In this document: in pieces, positions 27,539 to 39,857 of the stretch
Layout of the letters: each line of letters begins with the position of its first letter
Position numbering within the stretch: the stretch's first letter is position 1
DNA from: Lautropia sp. SCN 69-89
GTDB taxonomy: Bacteria > Pseudomonadota > Gammaproteobacteria > Burkholderiales > Burkholderiaceae_E
Reading direction: 5' to 3'
Assembly (NCBI GenBank): GCA_001724855.1
Contig: MEED01000021.1
Span: forward strand, 1 to 64,000
DNA: 64,000 bases
Position numbers and translations under genes: made by a program
Notes under the pieces: generated by a model
The model's input: only the letters and a program-made list of their open reading frames with translations
Told to the model about the DNA's origin: nothing
The model's database searches: none

Positions 27539-28750
27539 ATGCCTGCCCCCACGATGCCCTGGCGCCGGATCGCCCACCTCGACATGGACGCGTTCTACGC
27601 GTCGGTCGAGCTGCTGCGCCGGCCCGAGCTGCGCGGAAAGCCGGTGGCGATCGGCGGCCATGGCGAGCCGTCGCGGCGCGGCGTGGTCACCACCGCCACC
27701 TACGAGGCGCGCGCCTTCGGCATCCGCTCGGGGATGGCGCTGCGGCGCGCCGCCGAACTGTGCCCGCAGTGCGTGTTCCTGCCGGTGGACTTCGACGAAT
27801 ACAGGCGCTATTCGCGTCGCTTCAAGGCGGCGATCGCGACGGTCACCGACCGCATCGAGGACCGCGGCATCGACGAGGTCTACATCGACCTGAGCGCGGT
27901 GCAGGGCATCCGCGTCGACGGCGGCGCGCCAGTGGCCCGCGACATCCAGCGCCGCGTGCTGGAGGCCACCGGCCTGAGCTGCTCGATCGGCCTGGCGCCG
28001 AACAAGCTGCTGGCCAAGATCGCCTCCGACCTGCGCAAGCCCGGCGGCGTGACGATCGTCGACGAAGCCGACATCCCGGCGCTGATCTGGCCGCTGCCGG
28101 CGCGCCGCATCAACGGCGTCGGCCCGAAGGCCGAGCTGCAGCTCGAGGAACTCGGCCTGCGCACCATCGGCGAGCTCGCAGCGGCACCGCTGTCGATGCT
28201 CGTCGCCCGCTTCGGCGCCAATTACGGTCGCTGGCTGCACGAGGCTGCCAACGGTCGCGACGAGCGCCCGGTCGTCACCGCCAGCGAACCGGTCTCGATG
28301 AGCCGCGAAACCACGTTCGAACGCGACCTGCACCTGCGCCGCGACTGGCAGGCGCTGGCCGCGTGCCTGGCCGAGTTGTGCCGCGAGGTCGCCGCCGACC
28401 TGCGCCGGCGCGGCTACGCCGGCCGCACGATCGGCGTGAAGGCACGCTACGACGACTTCCGGATCGTCACGCGCGACCAGACCCTGCCGGGGGCGACCGA
28501 CGACGCCGCCGCGATCCGCCGCGCCGCGTTCGAATGTCTGGGCCGGGTGCCGGCGACGCGGCGGCTGCGGCTGCTCGGTGTGCGGGTCGCCGGCCTGGCG
28601 CGCACCGGTGCCGGCGCGGAGCCGCCGCGGCGTGGCGCAGCGGGCGCATCGACCGCACCGGGAGCGTCGTCCGCGGAGCCGGCACCGCTGGCCGCCGCGG
28701 AACAGGCGGAGCTTCCGCTGTCGGGCGAAGGAAACCCCCTGGCCCTATAA
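27539..28750 (+). CDS. dinB: DNA polymerase IV (Y family)
   Basis: A 403-residue translesion polymerase. Catalytic carboxylates are in HLDMDAFYASVE near the N-terminus and GIDEVYIDLSAV near residue 115; KLLAKIASDLRKP and GVGPKAELQLEELG (the HhH region) follow. The little-finger domain spans about 245-360. The tail ends AEQAELPLSGEGNPLAL, where QAELPLS fits the beta-clamp-binding pattern. ATG 27539 and ATG 27554 are both possible starts; neither has a strong ribosome site. No LexA box was recognised by eye upstream. The stop codon overlaps a likely argG -10 element. Confidence 0.94.
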   Translation: MPAPTMPWRRIAHLDMDAFYASVELLRRPELRGKPVAIGGHGEPSRRGVVTTATYEARAFGIRSGMALRRAAELCPQCVFLPVDFDEYRRYSRRFKAAIATVTDRIEDRGIDEVYIDLSAVQGIRVDGGAPVARDIQRRVLEATGLSCSIGLAPNKLLAKIASDLRKPGGVTIVDEADIPALIWPLPARRINGVGPKAELQLEELGLRTIGELAAAPLSMLVARFGANYGRWLHEAANGRDERPVVTASEPVSMSRETTFERDLHLRRDWQALAACLAELCREVAADLRRRGYAGRTIGVKARYDDFRIVTRDQTLPGATDDAAAIRRAAFECLGRVPATRRLRLLGVRVAGLARTGAGAEPPRRGAAGASTAPGASSAEPAPLAAAEQAELPLSGEGNPLAL

Positions 28751-28751
28751 T
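28746..28751 (+). promoter_or_regulatory. likely argG -10 element
   Basis: A perfect TATAAT overlaps the dinB stop codon. A start near 28758 would give a leader of about 26 bases to argG. No good -35 hexamer is seen at 16-18 bp, so the promoter may need an activator or be weak. Confidence 0.45.
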
Positions 28752-28783
28752 CCGCGGGTTTTGCACCCACACGGCGGCGGTTC

Positions 28784-32001
<3,218 letters not shown>

Positions 32002-32103
32002 ACCGCCTGCCCCGCCGCGGCCACCCGTCCGCCCCGGCTGGGCCTACAATGCCCGGCGTCGAGGATCTTCGATCCCGCGGGGCTACGAGGAAGAGGAGTC
32101 GCC

Positions 32104-32589
32104 ATGCCATCGTTCGACGTGGTTTCGGAAAGCGATGCGATCGAAGTGCGCAATGCCGTCGACCAGGCCAACAAGGAAATCGCCAACCGCTTCGACTTCA
32201 AGGGCTCGGACGCGCGCATCGAGCAGAAGGAGCGCGAGCTGACGGCCTACGCCGACGACGACTTCAAGCTGGGACAACTGCGCGACGTGCTGGTGGCCAA
32301 GTGCGCGAAGCGCAGCGTCGACGTGCGCTTCCTCGACTACGGTCCGGTGCAGAAGATCGGCGGCGACAAGGTCAAGCAGGTCATCACGGTGCGCCACGGC
32401 GTGTCCGCCGATCATGCGAAGAAGATCGTGCGCCTGGTCAAGGACAGCAAGCTGAAGCTGCAGGCCAGCATCCAGGGCGACGCGGTTCGGGTGAGCGGCG
32501 CCAAGCGCGACGACCTGCAGGCGGCGATCGCGCTGCTGAAGAAGGAAATCGCCGACGTGCCGCTGTCGTTCACCAACTTCCGCGACTGA
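32104..32589 (+). CDS. YajQ family nucleotide-binding protein
   Basis: A 161-residue protein, the standard length for YajQ. It consists of two RRM-like repeats: [20 protein letters not shown] with [10 protein letters not shown], and [17 protein letters not shown] with [11 protein letters not shown] at the end. Characterised members bind cyclic di-GMP and alter transcription-factor activity; others bind nucleic acid. ATG 32104 is preceded by GAGGAG. A TACAAT at 32045-32050 may be its -10. It lies between uup and a NYN-domain protein, both linked to nucleic acid, but a functional link is only suggestive. Confidence 0.93.
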   Translation: MPSFDVVSESDAIEVRNAVDQANKEIANRFDFKGSDARIEQKERELTAYADDDFKLGQLRDVLVAKCAKRSVDVRFLDYGPVQKIGGDKVKQVITVRHGVSADHAKKIVRLVKDSKLKLQASIQGDAVRVSGAKRDDLQAAIALLKKEIADVPLSFTNFRD

Positions 32590-32622
32590 CGATCACCCAC
32601 CGACCAGGCGCGAGGCTGCGTC

Positions 32623-33423
32623 ATGCCCACTCCCGGCAAACCCGCCCTCCTCGGCGCCACCACCGCCGCGTCGCCCGAGGAATCCCAGGCACGCCTCGCG
32701 GTGCTGATCGACGCCGACAACGCGCAGGCCTCGATCATCGACGGACTGCTCGCCGAGGTCGCGAAGTTCGGCATCGCCAGCGTCAAGCGCATCTACGGCG
32801 ACTGGACCCAGCCGCAGCTCGGCAGCTGGAAAAAGATCCTGCTCGAGCACTCGATCGTGCCGGTGCAGCAGTTCGGTTACACGAAGGGCAAGAACGCGAC
32901 CGACAGCTCGCTGATCATCGACGCGATGGACCTGCTCTACACCGGTCGGTTCGACGGCTTCTGCCTCGTGTCGAGCGACAGCGACTTCACACGCCTGGCG
33001 TCACGGCTGCGCGAGCAGGGGCTGCTCGTCTACGGCTTCGGCGAGCGCAAGACGCCCGAGCCGTTCGTCGCCGCCTGCGACAAGTTCGTCTACACCGAGG
33101 TGCTGCGGGCGATGCCCGCGAAGGCCGCGGCGCCAGTGGGCCAGGCGCGCGGCTCGAGGGTGACCGACGACCGCACCGCGCTGGTCGAGCTGATCGCCGA
33201 CGCGATCGACGCCGTCTCCGAAGAGAGCGGCTGGGCGCAACTCGGGTCGGTCGGCAGCAACATCACCAAGCTGCGCCCGGACTTCGATGCCCGCCTGTAC
33301 GGGCACCGCAAGTTCAGCGACCTGGTCAAGTCGCTGCCCGAGCACTTCGAGATCGACGAGCAGGCGGTGGCAGGCAGCCGCGGCAAGGCCATCTATGTCC
33401 GGAATGTCCGCCGTTCGCGCTGA
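32623..33423 (+). CDS. NYN (PIN-like) domain protein with C-terminal LOTUS/OST-HTH domain
   Basis: A 266-residue predicted RNA-binding nuclease. The NYN domain (about 24-160) supplies the acidic metal-binding residues: Asp30 (VLIDADNAQ), Asp94 (NATDSSLIIDAMDLL) and Asp119/Asp121 (VSSDSDFTRLA). Residues about 180-262 fit an OST-HTH/LOTUS fold (LIADAIDAVSEESGWAQLGS, SDLVKSLPEHFEID), which in eukaryotes binds RNA or RNA helicases. The two-domain arrangement is widespread in bacteria but poorly studied. ATG 32623 lies 33 bp after yajQ on the same strand, so they are likely co-transcribed. Confidence 0.88.
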   Translation: MPTPGKPALLGATTAASPEESQARLAVLIDADNAQASIIDGLLAEVAKFGIASVKRIYGDWTQPQLGSWKKILLEHSIVPVQQFGYTKGKNATDSSLIIDAMDLLYTGRFDGFCLVSSDSDFTRLASRLREQGLLVYGFGERKTPEPFVAACDKFVYTEVLRAMPAKAAAPVGQARGSRVTDDRTALVELIADAIDAVSEESGWAQLGSVGSNITKLRPDFDARLYGHRKFSDLVKSLPEHFEIDEQAVAGSRGKAIYVRNVRRSR

Positions 33424-33514
33424 GTTCGGCCTCACCCGCGCGCTCGACGCCGCCGGCATGCGCGCAATGTTCGACGCCGTCGGTCGCACCGAACTGCCGC
33501 GGCACCGGGTCGGC

Positions 33515-33532
33515 GCCGGCGAAGTCGCCGGC
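33515..33532. terminator. possible hairpin terminator between NYN gene and folE2
   Basis: GCCGGCGA (33515-33522) and TCGCCGGC (33525-33532) form an 8-bp stem with a two-base spacer, between convergent genes. No T-tract follows, so this is weak. The gap 33424-33578 also holds an inverted 34-bp copy of part of folE2 (33440-33473). Confidence 0.3.
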
Positions 33533-33578
33533 CGGAGCGGCACGCTGGCGATGCAGGACGCGCAAATGTAGGGTGCGC

Positions 33579-34380
33579 TCACCCCTCGATGCGCGCGTAC
33601 GCGGAGTGGTTGTGGATCGACTCGAAGTTCTCGGCCTCGACCACGAAGCGGCGCACGCGCGCGTCGCGGCGCAGCGCGGTGGCGACGTCGCGCACGAGAT
33701 CCTCGACGAACTTGGGGTTGTCGTAGGCGCGCTCGGTGACGTGCTTCTCGTCGACCCGCTTGAGCAGCCCGTAGATCTCGCTGGAAGCCTGCGCTTCGGC
33801 CAGCACGATCAGCTCCTCGGGTTCGATCGCGGCGTCGGCCACGACCGACACGGTGAGGTGCGAGCGCTGGTTGTGCGCGCCATAGTCGGAGATCGTCTTC
33901 GAGCACGGGCACAGGCTGGTGCACGGCACGACGACAGTCAGCGTCGTGACCGCGTCGCGCGCCCCGCCCTCGACCACGATCGACAGGTCGTAGTCCATCA
34001 GGCTCTGCACCTGCGAGACCGGCGCAGTCTTGCGCACGAACAGCGGCAGCGCGAGCTCGATGCGACCGCTGTCGGCCTCGAGCAACCCGAGCATCTCGAC
34101 GAACATCGCGCGCATGCCGGCCGCGTCGAGCGCCGGACGGCCGTCGGCCAGGCGCGCCTCGAGTAGCGCGACGAAACGCGACATGTGCGTGCCCTTCTGC
34201 TCGGCAGGCAGCGCGACGTACAGGCCGAACTGGCCGACGCTGGGCTGGTCGGCTCCGGCGCTGCGCCAGCGCAGCGGATAGCGCAGGCCCTTGACGCCGA
34301 CGCGCTGGATCGGCAGCGGGGCTGCCCTGCACGTCAGCCATCACGCCGGCCAGCAGCGCTCCGGTGTCGCGGATGTTCAT
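33579..34380 (-). pseudogene. folE2: GTP cyclohydrolase FolE2 with a one-base frameshift
   Basis: FolE2 makes 7,8-dihydroneopterin triphosphate for folate from GTP. The body is intact: [35 protein letters not shown], catalytic Cys in CTSLCPCSK, and [16 protein letters not shown] at the end. The N-terminus [20 protein letters not shown], with GGAG upstream, starts at 34380 in another frame. The break is a C run of four (34318-34321 read on the minus strand). Removing one C joins ADVQGS directly to [11 protein letters not shown] and yields 266 residues, the family length. As it stands, no in-frame ATG, GTG or TTG precedes Met at 34184, which would lose about 65 residues. It may be a sequencing error or a true lesion. 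It is last in xseB-ispA-dxs-folE2. Confidence 0.85.
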
Positions 34381-34411
34381 CGGCTGTTCTCCGTCGGTAT
34401 CCAATTTGTCG

Positions 34412-36376
34412 TCAGCTGGCGCGGCTCATCACCAGTCGCGGCCCGCCTCCGCCGGCCAGCAGTTCGCCGAATCGTTCGCGCACCGAGCGCTCGATGCCCT
34501 CGCCGTCGAGTCCTTCGAGCCGCAGCAGCAGCGCCTGCTCGCCATGGTCGACGCAGCGGTCGGGCAGGCCGAGCTGCAGCAGCGAGCGCACGATGCCGGC
34601 TGCCGCGAGCGCTTCGGCCACCGCGCTGCCGGCGCCACCCATCACCACGTGTTCCTCGATCGTGACGAAGGCCTCGTGCGAGCGTGCCAGCTCGGCCAGC
34701 AGCGCCTCGTCGACCGGCTTGACGAAGCGCATGTTGACCACCGTCGCGTCGAGCGCCTCGCCCGCCGCGAGCGCCGGCGCCAGCATCGTGCCGAAGGCGA
34801 GCAGCGCGACGCGCCGCCCCTGGCGACAGACCTGGCCGCGGCCGATCGGCAATGCGGTGAGATCCTTCGACACCGCCACGCCGGTACCGGCGCCGCGCGG
34901 GTAACGCACCGCGGCAGGCCCGTCGTGCCGGAACGCGGTGTAGAGCATCTGGCGGCACTCGTTCTCGTCGGAGGGCGCCATCACGACCATGTTCGGCAGG
35001 CAGCGCAGGTAGGCGAAGTCGTAGGCGCCGGCGTGCGTGGCACCGTCGGCGCCGACGACGCCGGCGCGGTCGAGCGCGAACACCACGGGCAGGTTCTGCA
35101 GCGCGACGTCGTGCACCAGCTGGTCGTAGCCGCGCTGCAGGAAGGTGCTGTAGATCGCCACCACTGGCTTGAGCCCCTCGCAGGCGAGCCCTGCCGCGAA
35201 GGTGACCGCGTGCTGCTCGGCGATGCCGACATCGAAGTAGCGCAGCGGAAAGCGCCGCTCGAATTCGACCAGCCCCGAGCCCTCGCGCATCGCCGGCGTG
35301 ATCGCCACCAGCCGCTCGTCGAGCGCAGCCATGTCGCAGACCCAGTCGGAGAACATCTGGGTGTAGGTGGGCCGCGGGGGCGTGGCCGGCTTGCGGATGC
35401 CCTCCCGGGGATCGAAGCGCCCGGGGCCGTGGTAGAGCACCGGATCGGCCTCGGCAAGCTTGTAGCCCTGCCCCTTGCGGGTCACGATGTGCAGGAACTG
35501 GGGCCCGCGCAGCTCGCGCAGGTTCTGCAGCGTCGGAATCAGGCTGTCGAGGTCGTGGCCGTCGATCGGCCCCACGTAGTTGAAGCCGAACGCCTCGAAC
35601 ACCGTGCCCCCCGGGACGACCATGCCCTTGGCATGTTCTTCGAAGCGGCGCGCGAGTTCGAACAGCGGTGGCAGGTTCGACAGCATTGCGCGGCCGACGT
35701 CGCGCGCCTTGGTGTAGAAGCGCCCCGAGAGCAGCCGCGCCAGGTAGCGGTTCAGCGCGCCCACCGGCGGCGAGATCGACATGTCGTTGTCGTTGAGCAC
35801 CACCAGCAGGTCGATGTCGGGTGTCACGCCGGCGTTGTTCATCGCCTCGAAGGCCATTCCGGCCGTCATCGCGCCGTCGCCGATCACCGCCACATGGCGC
35901 CGCCGCCCCGGGCCCTGGTTCTCGCCCTTGTTGCGCGAGGCCACCGCCATGCCGAGCGCTGCCGAGATCGACGTGGACGAGTGCGCAGTGCCGAACGCGT
36001 CGTACTCGCTCTCGCTGCGCTTCGGAAAGCCCGAGATGCCGCCGTACTGGCGCAGCCCGGCCATCCGGTCGCGCCGTCCGGTGAGGATCTTGTGTGGATA
36101 GCTCTGGTGCCCGACATCCCAGATCAGCCGGTCGCGCGGCGTGTCGAACACGTAGTGCAGCGCGATCGCCAGCTCGACCGTGCCCAGGTTCGACGACAGG
36201 TGCCCGCCGGTGCGCGAGACCGAGTCGAGCACGAAGCCGCGCAGCTCGCGCGCCAGCTGCGCGAGCTGGCCGCGTTCGAGCGCGCGCAGCTCGGCCGGCC
36301 CGTCGATCGCGCCGAGCAGCGGCCAGGCGCCGGACTCGCCGCCGCCCGTGCCGCCGGGTTGCGCCGCACCGCTCAC
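34412..36376 (-). CDS. dxs: 1-deoxy-D-xylulose-5-phosphate synthase
   Basis: A 654-residue thiamine diphosphate enzyme, first step of the MEP isoprenoid pathway. The ThDP motif [18 protein letters not shown] lies near residue 165. [16 protein letters not shown], the second-half [15 protein letters not shown] and [15 protein letters not shown] are diagnostic. It starts with GTG at 36376, overlapping the ispA stop codon (GTGA), so it is translationally coupled; the first conserved residues ([13 protein letters not shown]) follow 22 residues later. folE2 begins 31 bp downstream. Grouping with ispA places early and late prenyl precursor synthesis in one operon, which can supply ubiquinone side chains. 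Confidence 0.96.
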   Translation of the reverse strand: MSGAAQPGGTGGGESGAWPLLGAIDGPAELRALERGQLAQLARELRGFVLDSVSRTGGHLSSNLGTVELAIALHYVFDTPRDRLIWDVGHQSYPHKILTGRRDRMAGLRQYGGISGFPKRSESEYDAFGTAHSSTSISAALGMAVASRNKGENQGPGRRRHVAVIGDGAMTAGMAFEAMNNAGVTPDIDLLVVLNDNDMSISPPVGALNRYLARLLSGRFYTKARDVGRAMLSNLPPLFELARRFEEHAKGMVVPGGTVFEAFGFNYVGPIDGHDLDSLIPTLQNLRELRGPQFLHIVTRKGQGYKLAEADPVLYHGPGRFDPREGIRKPATPPRPTYTQMFSDWVCDMAALDERLVAITPAMREGSGLVEFERRFPLRYFDVGIAEQHAVTFAAGLACEGLKPVVAIYSTFLQRGYDQLVHDVALQNLPVVFALDRAGVVGADGATHAGAYDFAYLRCLPNMVVMAPSDENECRQMLYTAFRHDGPAAVRYPRGAGTGVAVSKDLTALPIGRGQVCRQGRRVALLAFGTMLAPALAAGEALDATVVNMRFVKPVDEALLAELARSHEAFVTIEEHVVMGGAGSAVAEALAAAGIVRSLLQLGLPDRCVDHGEQALLLRLEGLDGEGIERSVRERFGELLAGGGGPRLVMSRAS

Positions 36377-37326
36377 GATTTCCTCAGCACGATCAGGTCG
36401 GCAAGGCCGGCCAGACTGTGCGCCGCCTCGCCCAGCGGCGCGATGGCCTCGTGCGCCTGCTCGCGCAACTGTCCGGCCAGCCGCCGCGCGGCATCGAGAC
36501 CAAGTGCCGACACGTAGGTCGGCTTGTTGCTCTGCGCGTCCTTGCCGGCGGTCTTGCCAAGCGTGGCGGCGTCGCCTTCGACGTCGAGGATGTCGTCGAC
36601 CACCTGGAACGCCAGGCCGACTGCGTCGGCATAGCGGTCGAGCGCCTGCAGCCGGTGCACGCGCGCCTCGGCTGCCGCCCCGGCATCGGGCGCGCACAGC
36701 GCGCCCAGCCGCACCGACGCGCGCAACAGTGCCCCGGTCTTGCGTCGATGCATGTCTTCGAGCGCCTCGCGTCCGAGCGCGGCACCCACCGACGCGAGGT
36801 CGATCGCCTGGCCGCCGACCATGCCGACGGAGCCGGCCGTGCGCGCCAGCTCGGCGACCATCGCCGTGGTGGCGGCCGCGGAGGCACCGTGCGCGGACGA
36901 CGCCGCCAGCACCTCGAAGGCCAGCGCCTGGAGCGCGTCGCCCACCAGCATCGCCAGCGCCTCGCCGTACCTGACGTGCACCGTCGGGCGCCCGCGGCGC
37001 AGCACGTCGTCGTCCATGCAGGGCAGGTCGTCGTGCACCAGCGAATAGGCGTGCACCAGTTCGACCGCGCAGGCCGCGCAGTCGAGCGCCGACGCCGGTG
37101 CGCCGCCCGCCTCGCCGGCCGCATGCACCAGCAGCGGGCGCACGCGCTTGCCGCCGCCCAGCACCGCGTAGCGCATCGCCTCGTGCAGCCGTGCCGGGTG
37201 CGTGGCCGCCGGCGGCAGCACGCGCTCGAGCGCATGCTCGGTGCGCTGGCCGCGGCTGGCGAGCCAGCGCTCGAACGGCACGGAGTCCGCCGCCGGCGCG
37301 GCGGTGGTGGTGGTCGCGTGAGTCAT
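36373..37326 (-). CDS. ispA: polyprenyl synthetase, farnesyl diphosphate synthase type
   Basis: A 317-residue trans-prenyltransferase that builds C15 (possibly C20) prenyl diphosphate. The first aspartate-rich motif is [12 protein letters not shown] (the FARM, with two extra residues typical of bacterial FPPS). The second is [29 protein letters not shown] and [17 protein letters not shown] are also conserved. The N-terminus is Thr/Ala-rich ([14 protein letters not shown]). The start at 37326 overlaps the xseB stop (ATGA). dxs overlaps at the other end. Order xseB-ispA-dxs is a widespread proteobacterial operon. Confidence 0.94.
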   Translation of the reverse strand: MTHATTTTAAPAADSVPFERWLASRGQRTEHALERVLPPAATHPARLHEAMRYAVLGGGKRVRPLLVHAAGEAGGAPASALDCAACAVELVHAYSLVHDDLPCMDDDVLRRGRPTVHVRYGEALAMLVGDALQALAFEVLAASSAHGASAAATTAMVAELARTAGSVGMVGGQAIDLASVGAALGREALEDMHRRKTGALLRASVRLGALCAPDAGAAAEARVHRLQALDRYADAVGLAFQVVDDILDVEGDAATLGKTAGKDAQSNKPTYVSALGLDAARRLAGQLREQAHEAIAPLGEAAHSLAGLADLIVLRKS

Positions 37327-37637
37327 CAGGATTCTTCCGCGTCGTCGGGCTCGAACGGACGCAGCAGGTCGGCCTCGAGGATCTTCACCTGCTGCTGGAC
37401 TTCCGACAGCGACTTGCGGCACCAGGCGATCAGCGCCGCACCGCGGCGGTAATCGGCCAGCGATTGTTCGAGCGACAGCGCACCGCCTTCCATCCGCTGC
37501 ACGATCTGTTCGAGCTCGCCCAGCGCAAGCTCGAAGGACTCGGGCGCGGGACCTTCGGCCTGCGGCGGAGATGCGGCGGGTGCGTCCGCCGCAGCCGCGG
37601 CGGGGTCGCCGGGCGCCCGGCTGGAAGACTTGGCCAT
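37326..37637 (-). CDS. xseB: exodeoxyribonuclease VII small subunit
   Basis: A 103-residue partner of XseA (encoded at 2950-4329). The conserved region is about 34-95: [37 protein letters not shown] and [15 protein letters not shown]. The first 33 residues are an Ala/Pro-rich, probably disordered extension, making it longer than the usual 70-80 residues. The stop overlaps the ispA ATG. A TAAAAT on the minus strand at 37684-37679, about 40 bp upstream, is a likely -10 for the xseB-ispA-dxs-folE2 operon. Confidence 0.93.
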   Translation of the reverse strand: MAKSSSRAPGDPAAAAADAPAASPPQAEGPAPESFELALGELEQIVQRMEGGALSLEQSLADYRRGAALIAWCRKSLSEVQQQVKILEADLLRPFEPDDAEES

Positions 37638-37678
37638 CGATGGGAATCCGGAGCCTGACGGAGCAGGTCAAAGTGTTG

Positions 37679-37684
37679 ATTTTA
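37679..37684 (-). promoter_or_regulatory. possible -10 of the xseB operon
   Basis: TAAAAT is read on the minus strand within an AT-rich patch (37670-37695) that stands out in the GC-rich 231-bp divergent gap 37638-37868. No convincing -35 is seen. The rest of the gap holds an imperfect GAAGGCCCG...CGGGCTTC inverted repeat (about 37709-37738) and no coding potential. Confidence 0.3.
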
Positions 37685-37868
37685 CTTTTGTTTTGCCCGG
37701 TTCGTCCCGAAGGCCCGGATTTCGGGATGCGGGCTTCCATCCGGGCTTGCCTTGCCTGCCAATCGGGGTATCCTTCGCCCTCCCAGAGCGCACCTGCCCT
37801 GGTTGGCCGTCCCGGGGTACTCCCGAGGCCGGGCTTGGTTCCGTCTGCGACTGGCATGGAGGGTCAGG

Positions 37869-38996
37869 ATGTCGGATCTGGGTCGACGCGAATTCCTCGT
37901 ACCCGCACGCACGCAACTCCCCGTCTCCGCCTATTTCGACGAAGCGCTGTTCCGGCGCGAACTCGACACGCTGTTCCGCCAGGGCCCCGGCTACGTCGGA
38001 CACCAGCTGATGGTGCCCGAAGCGGGCGACTACCACGTGCTTCCGGCCGGCAACGAGGGCCGCGTGCTGGTGCGCAGCGCCGACGCCGTCGAGCTGCTGT
38101 CGAACGTCTGCCGCCACCGCCAGGCGCTGATGCTCGAGGGTCGCGGCCACGCCGACAACATCGTCTGCCCGCTGCATCGCTGGACCTACGACCTGTCGGG
38201 CAACCTTCTGGGGGCGCCTCACTTCGACCCGCAGCCCTGCGTGAAGCTCGGAGCCACGCCGCTGCAGAACTGGCGTGGGCTGTTGTTCGAGGGCCCGCGC
38301 GACGTGGCGCGCGACCTCGCCGCACTGGGCATCGAGCGCGAGTTCGACTTCGACGGCTACGTGCTCGATCACGTCGAGATCCACGAGTGCGCGTACAACT
38401 GGAAGACCTTCATCGAGGTCTACCTCGAGGACTACCACGTCGTGCCGTTCCACCCGGGGCTGGGCCACTTCGTCTCCTGCGACGACCTGCGCTGGGAGTT
38501 CGGCGAGTGGTACTCGGTGCAGACCGTCGGCATCTTCCAGGGGCTGCGCAAGCCGGGAACGCCGGTCTACGAGCGCTGGCACGAACAGGTACTGCGCTTC
38601 GGCGGCGGCGAGCTGCCCGCCCACGGCGCGGTCTGGCTCACCTACTACCCGAACGTGATGGTCGAGTGGTACCCGCACGTGCTCGTCGTCTCGACGCTGG
38701 TGCCGCGCGGGCCGCAGCGGACCACGAACGTCGTCGAATTCTACTATCCCGAGGAGATCGCGCTGTTCGAGCGCGACTTCGTCGAGGCCGAGCGCGCCGC
38801 CTATATGGAGACCGCGATCGAGGACGACGAGATCGCGCTGCGGATGGACGCCGGCCGGCGTACCAGAGCCCGATGGAAGACGGGATGCAGCACTTCCACG
38901 AGTTCCTGCGTCACCAGCTCGGACCCATCTGAACCTGCCAGGACTTCGCCGGCGGCTGCGGTACGGTCACCGGCGGCTGCGGAGAAACGCCGATGA
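37869..38996 (+). CDS. Rieske-type aromatic ring-hydroxylating oxygenase alpha subunit, C-terminus apparently frameshifted
   Basis: The frame open from ATG 37869 encodes 375 residues. The Rieske [2Fe-2S] ligands are Cys81, His83, Cys100 and His103 (CRHRQ and CPLHRWTYD). The catalytic domain has VYLEDYHVVPFHPGLGHF with the mononuclear iron histidines. After about residue 328 (RMDAGRR) the frame becomes Ser/Thr/Ala/Arg-rich and family-like sequence continues in another frame: AYQSPMEDGMQHFHEFLRHQ, stop at 38932. An indel near 38847-38859 is therefore likely. The true gene would be about 354 residues, ending at 38932. Core residues are unaffected, so activity may persist. No reductase or ferredoxin gene is adjacent; the substrate is unknown. 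Confidence 0.85.
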   Translation: MSDLGRREFLVPARTQLPVSAYFDEALFRRELDTLFRQGPGYVGHQLMVPEAGDYHVLPAGNEGRVLVRSADAVELLSNVCRHRQALMLEGRGHADNIVCPLHRWTYDLSGNLLGAPHFDPQPCVKLGATPLQNWRGLLFEGPRDVARDLAALGIEREFDFDGYVLDHVEIHECAYNWKTFIEVYLEDYHVVPFHPGLGHFVSCDDLRWEFGEWYSVQTVGIFQGLRKPGTPVYERWHEQVLRFGGGELPAHGAVWLTYYPNVMVEWYPHVLVVSTLVPRGPQRTTNVVEFYYPEEIALFERDFVEAERAAYMETAIEDDEIALRMDAGRRTRARWKTGCSTSTSSCVTSSDPSEPARTSPAAAVRSPAAAEKRR

Positions 38997-39841
38997 GCTG
39001 GACCACGATCGTCACCGCCGATGAACTGGCCGCCCGCCTCGACCAGTGCGTGGTGGTCGATTGTCGCCATGACCTGACCGATCCCGACAGCGGCCCCGCC
39101 GCCTGGGCGGTGGGCCACCTGCCTGGCGCGTTCTTTCTTCACCAGGACTTCGATCTCGCCGGCCCGAAGACCGGCCGCAACGGCCGGCATCCGCTGCCCG
39201 GGCGCGAGGCGCTGCGGCGCAGGCTCGAGTCGATCGGCTTGTCCGACGGGCGCCAGCTGGTCGCCTATGACGACAGCGGCGGCGCCTACGCGGGGCGACT
39301 GTGGTGGCTGGCGCGCTGGCTGGGCCACCCCGAGGCGGCGCTGCTCGACGGCGGCATCCAGGCGTGGCGCAAGGCCGGCTACCCGGTCAGCCGCGAGCTG
39401 GCGGTGGCGCGGCCGGGCGCGTTGAGCCTGCGCGAGCCCCTGGTCGGAGAAGTCGACACCGAGGCCGTGCTCGCGGTGCTGGGCCGCAGCGACCGCCTGC
39501 TCCTCGATGCCCGCACGTCCGAGCGCTTCCGCGGCGAAGTCGAGCCCTTCGACCCGGTGGCGGGGCACATCCCGGGCGCGGTGAACCGGCCGTTGCAGCG
39601 CAACCTGCGGCCCGACGGCCGCTTCAAGCCGGCCGAGGTGCTGCGCGACGAATACCTCGCGCTTCTGGCCGGACGCGCGCCGGATGCGGTGATCCACCAG
39701 TGCGGATCCGGGGTCACCGCCTGCCACAACCTGCTCGCGATGGAAATGGCCGGCCTTCCCGGCAGCCTGCTCTACCCGGGCTCGTGGAGCGAATGGTGCG
39801 CCGACCCGGCGCGCCCGGTGGCGCTCGGCGACGCCGGCTGA
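38993..39841 (+). CDS. sseA: sulfurtransferase, 3-mercaptopyruvate type (tandem rhodanese)
   Basis: A 282-residue protein with two rhodanese domains (about 1-130 inactive, 150-280 active). The active-site Cys237 lies in the loop CGSGVT, the 3-mercaptopyruvate form; thiosulfate sulfurtransferases have CRKGVT. LLDGGIQAWRKAGYPVS and DARTSERFRGEVEP are family hallmarks. It transfers sulfur from 3-mercaptopyruvate to cyanide or thiols. ATG 38993 overlaps the end of the shifted Rieske frame. If that gene truly stops at 38932, the gap is 60 bp. Confidence 0.92.
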   Translation: MSWTTIVTADELAARLDQCVVVDCRHDLTDPDSGPAAWAVGHLPGAFFLHQDFDLAGPKTGRNGRHPLPGREALRRRLESIGLSDGRQLVAYDDSGGAYAGRLWWLARWLGHPEAALLDGGIQAWRKAGYPVSRELAVARPGALSLREPLVGEVDTEAVLAVLGRSDRLLLDARTSERFRGEVEPFDPVAGHIPGAVNRPLQRNLRPDGRFKPAEVLRDEYLALLAGRAPDAVIHQCGSGVTACHNLLAMEMAGLPGSLLYPGSWSEWCADPARPVALGDAG

Positions 39842-39857
39842 GGCACAGGGCCCGACG

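Noticed and set aside
33397-33571. Small plus-strand protein of 58 residues after the NYN gene
   Set aside because: It overlaps the NYN stop, has no ribosome site, and part of it is an inverted copy of folE2 sequence. It is more likely non-coding.
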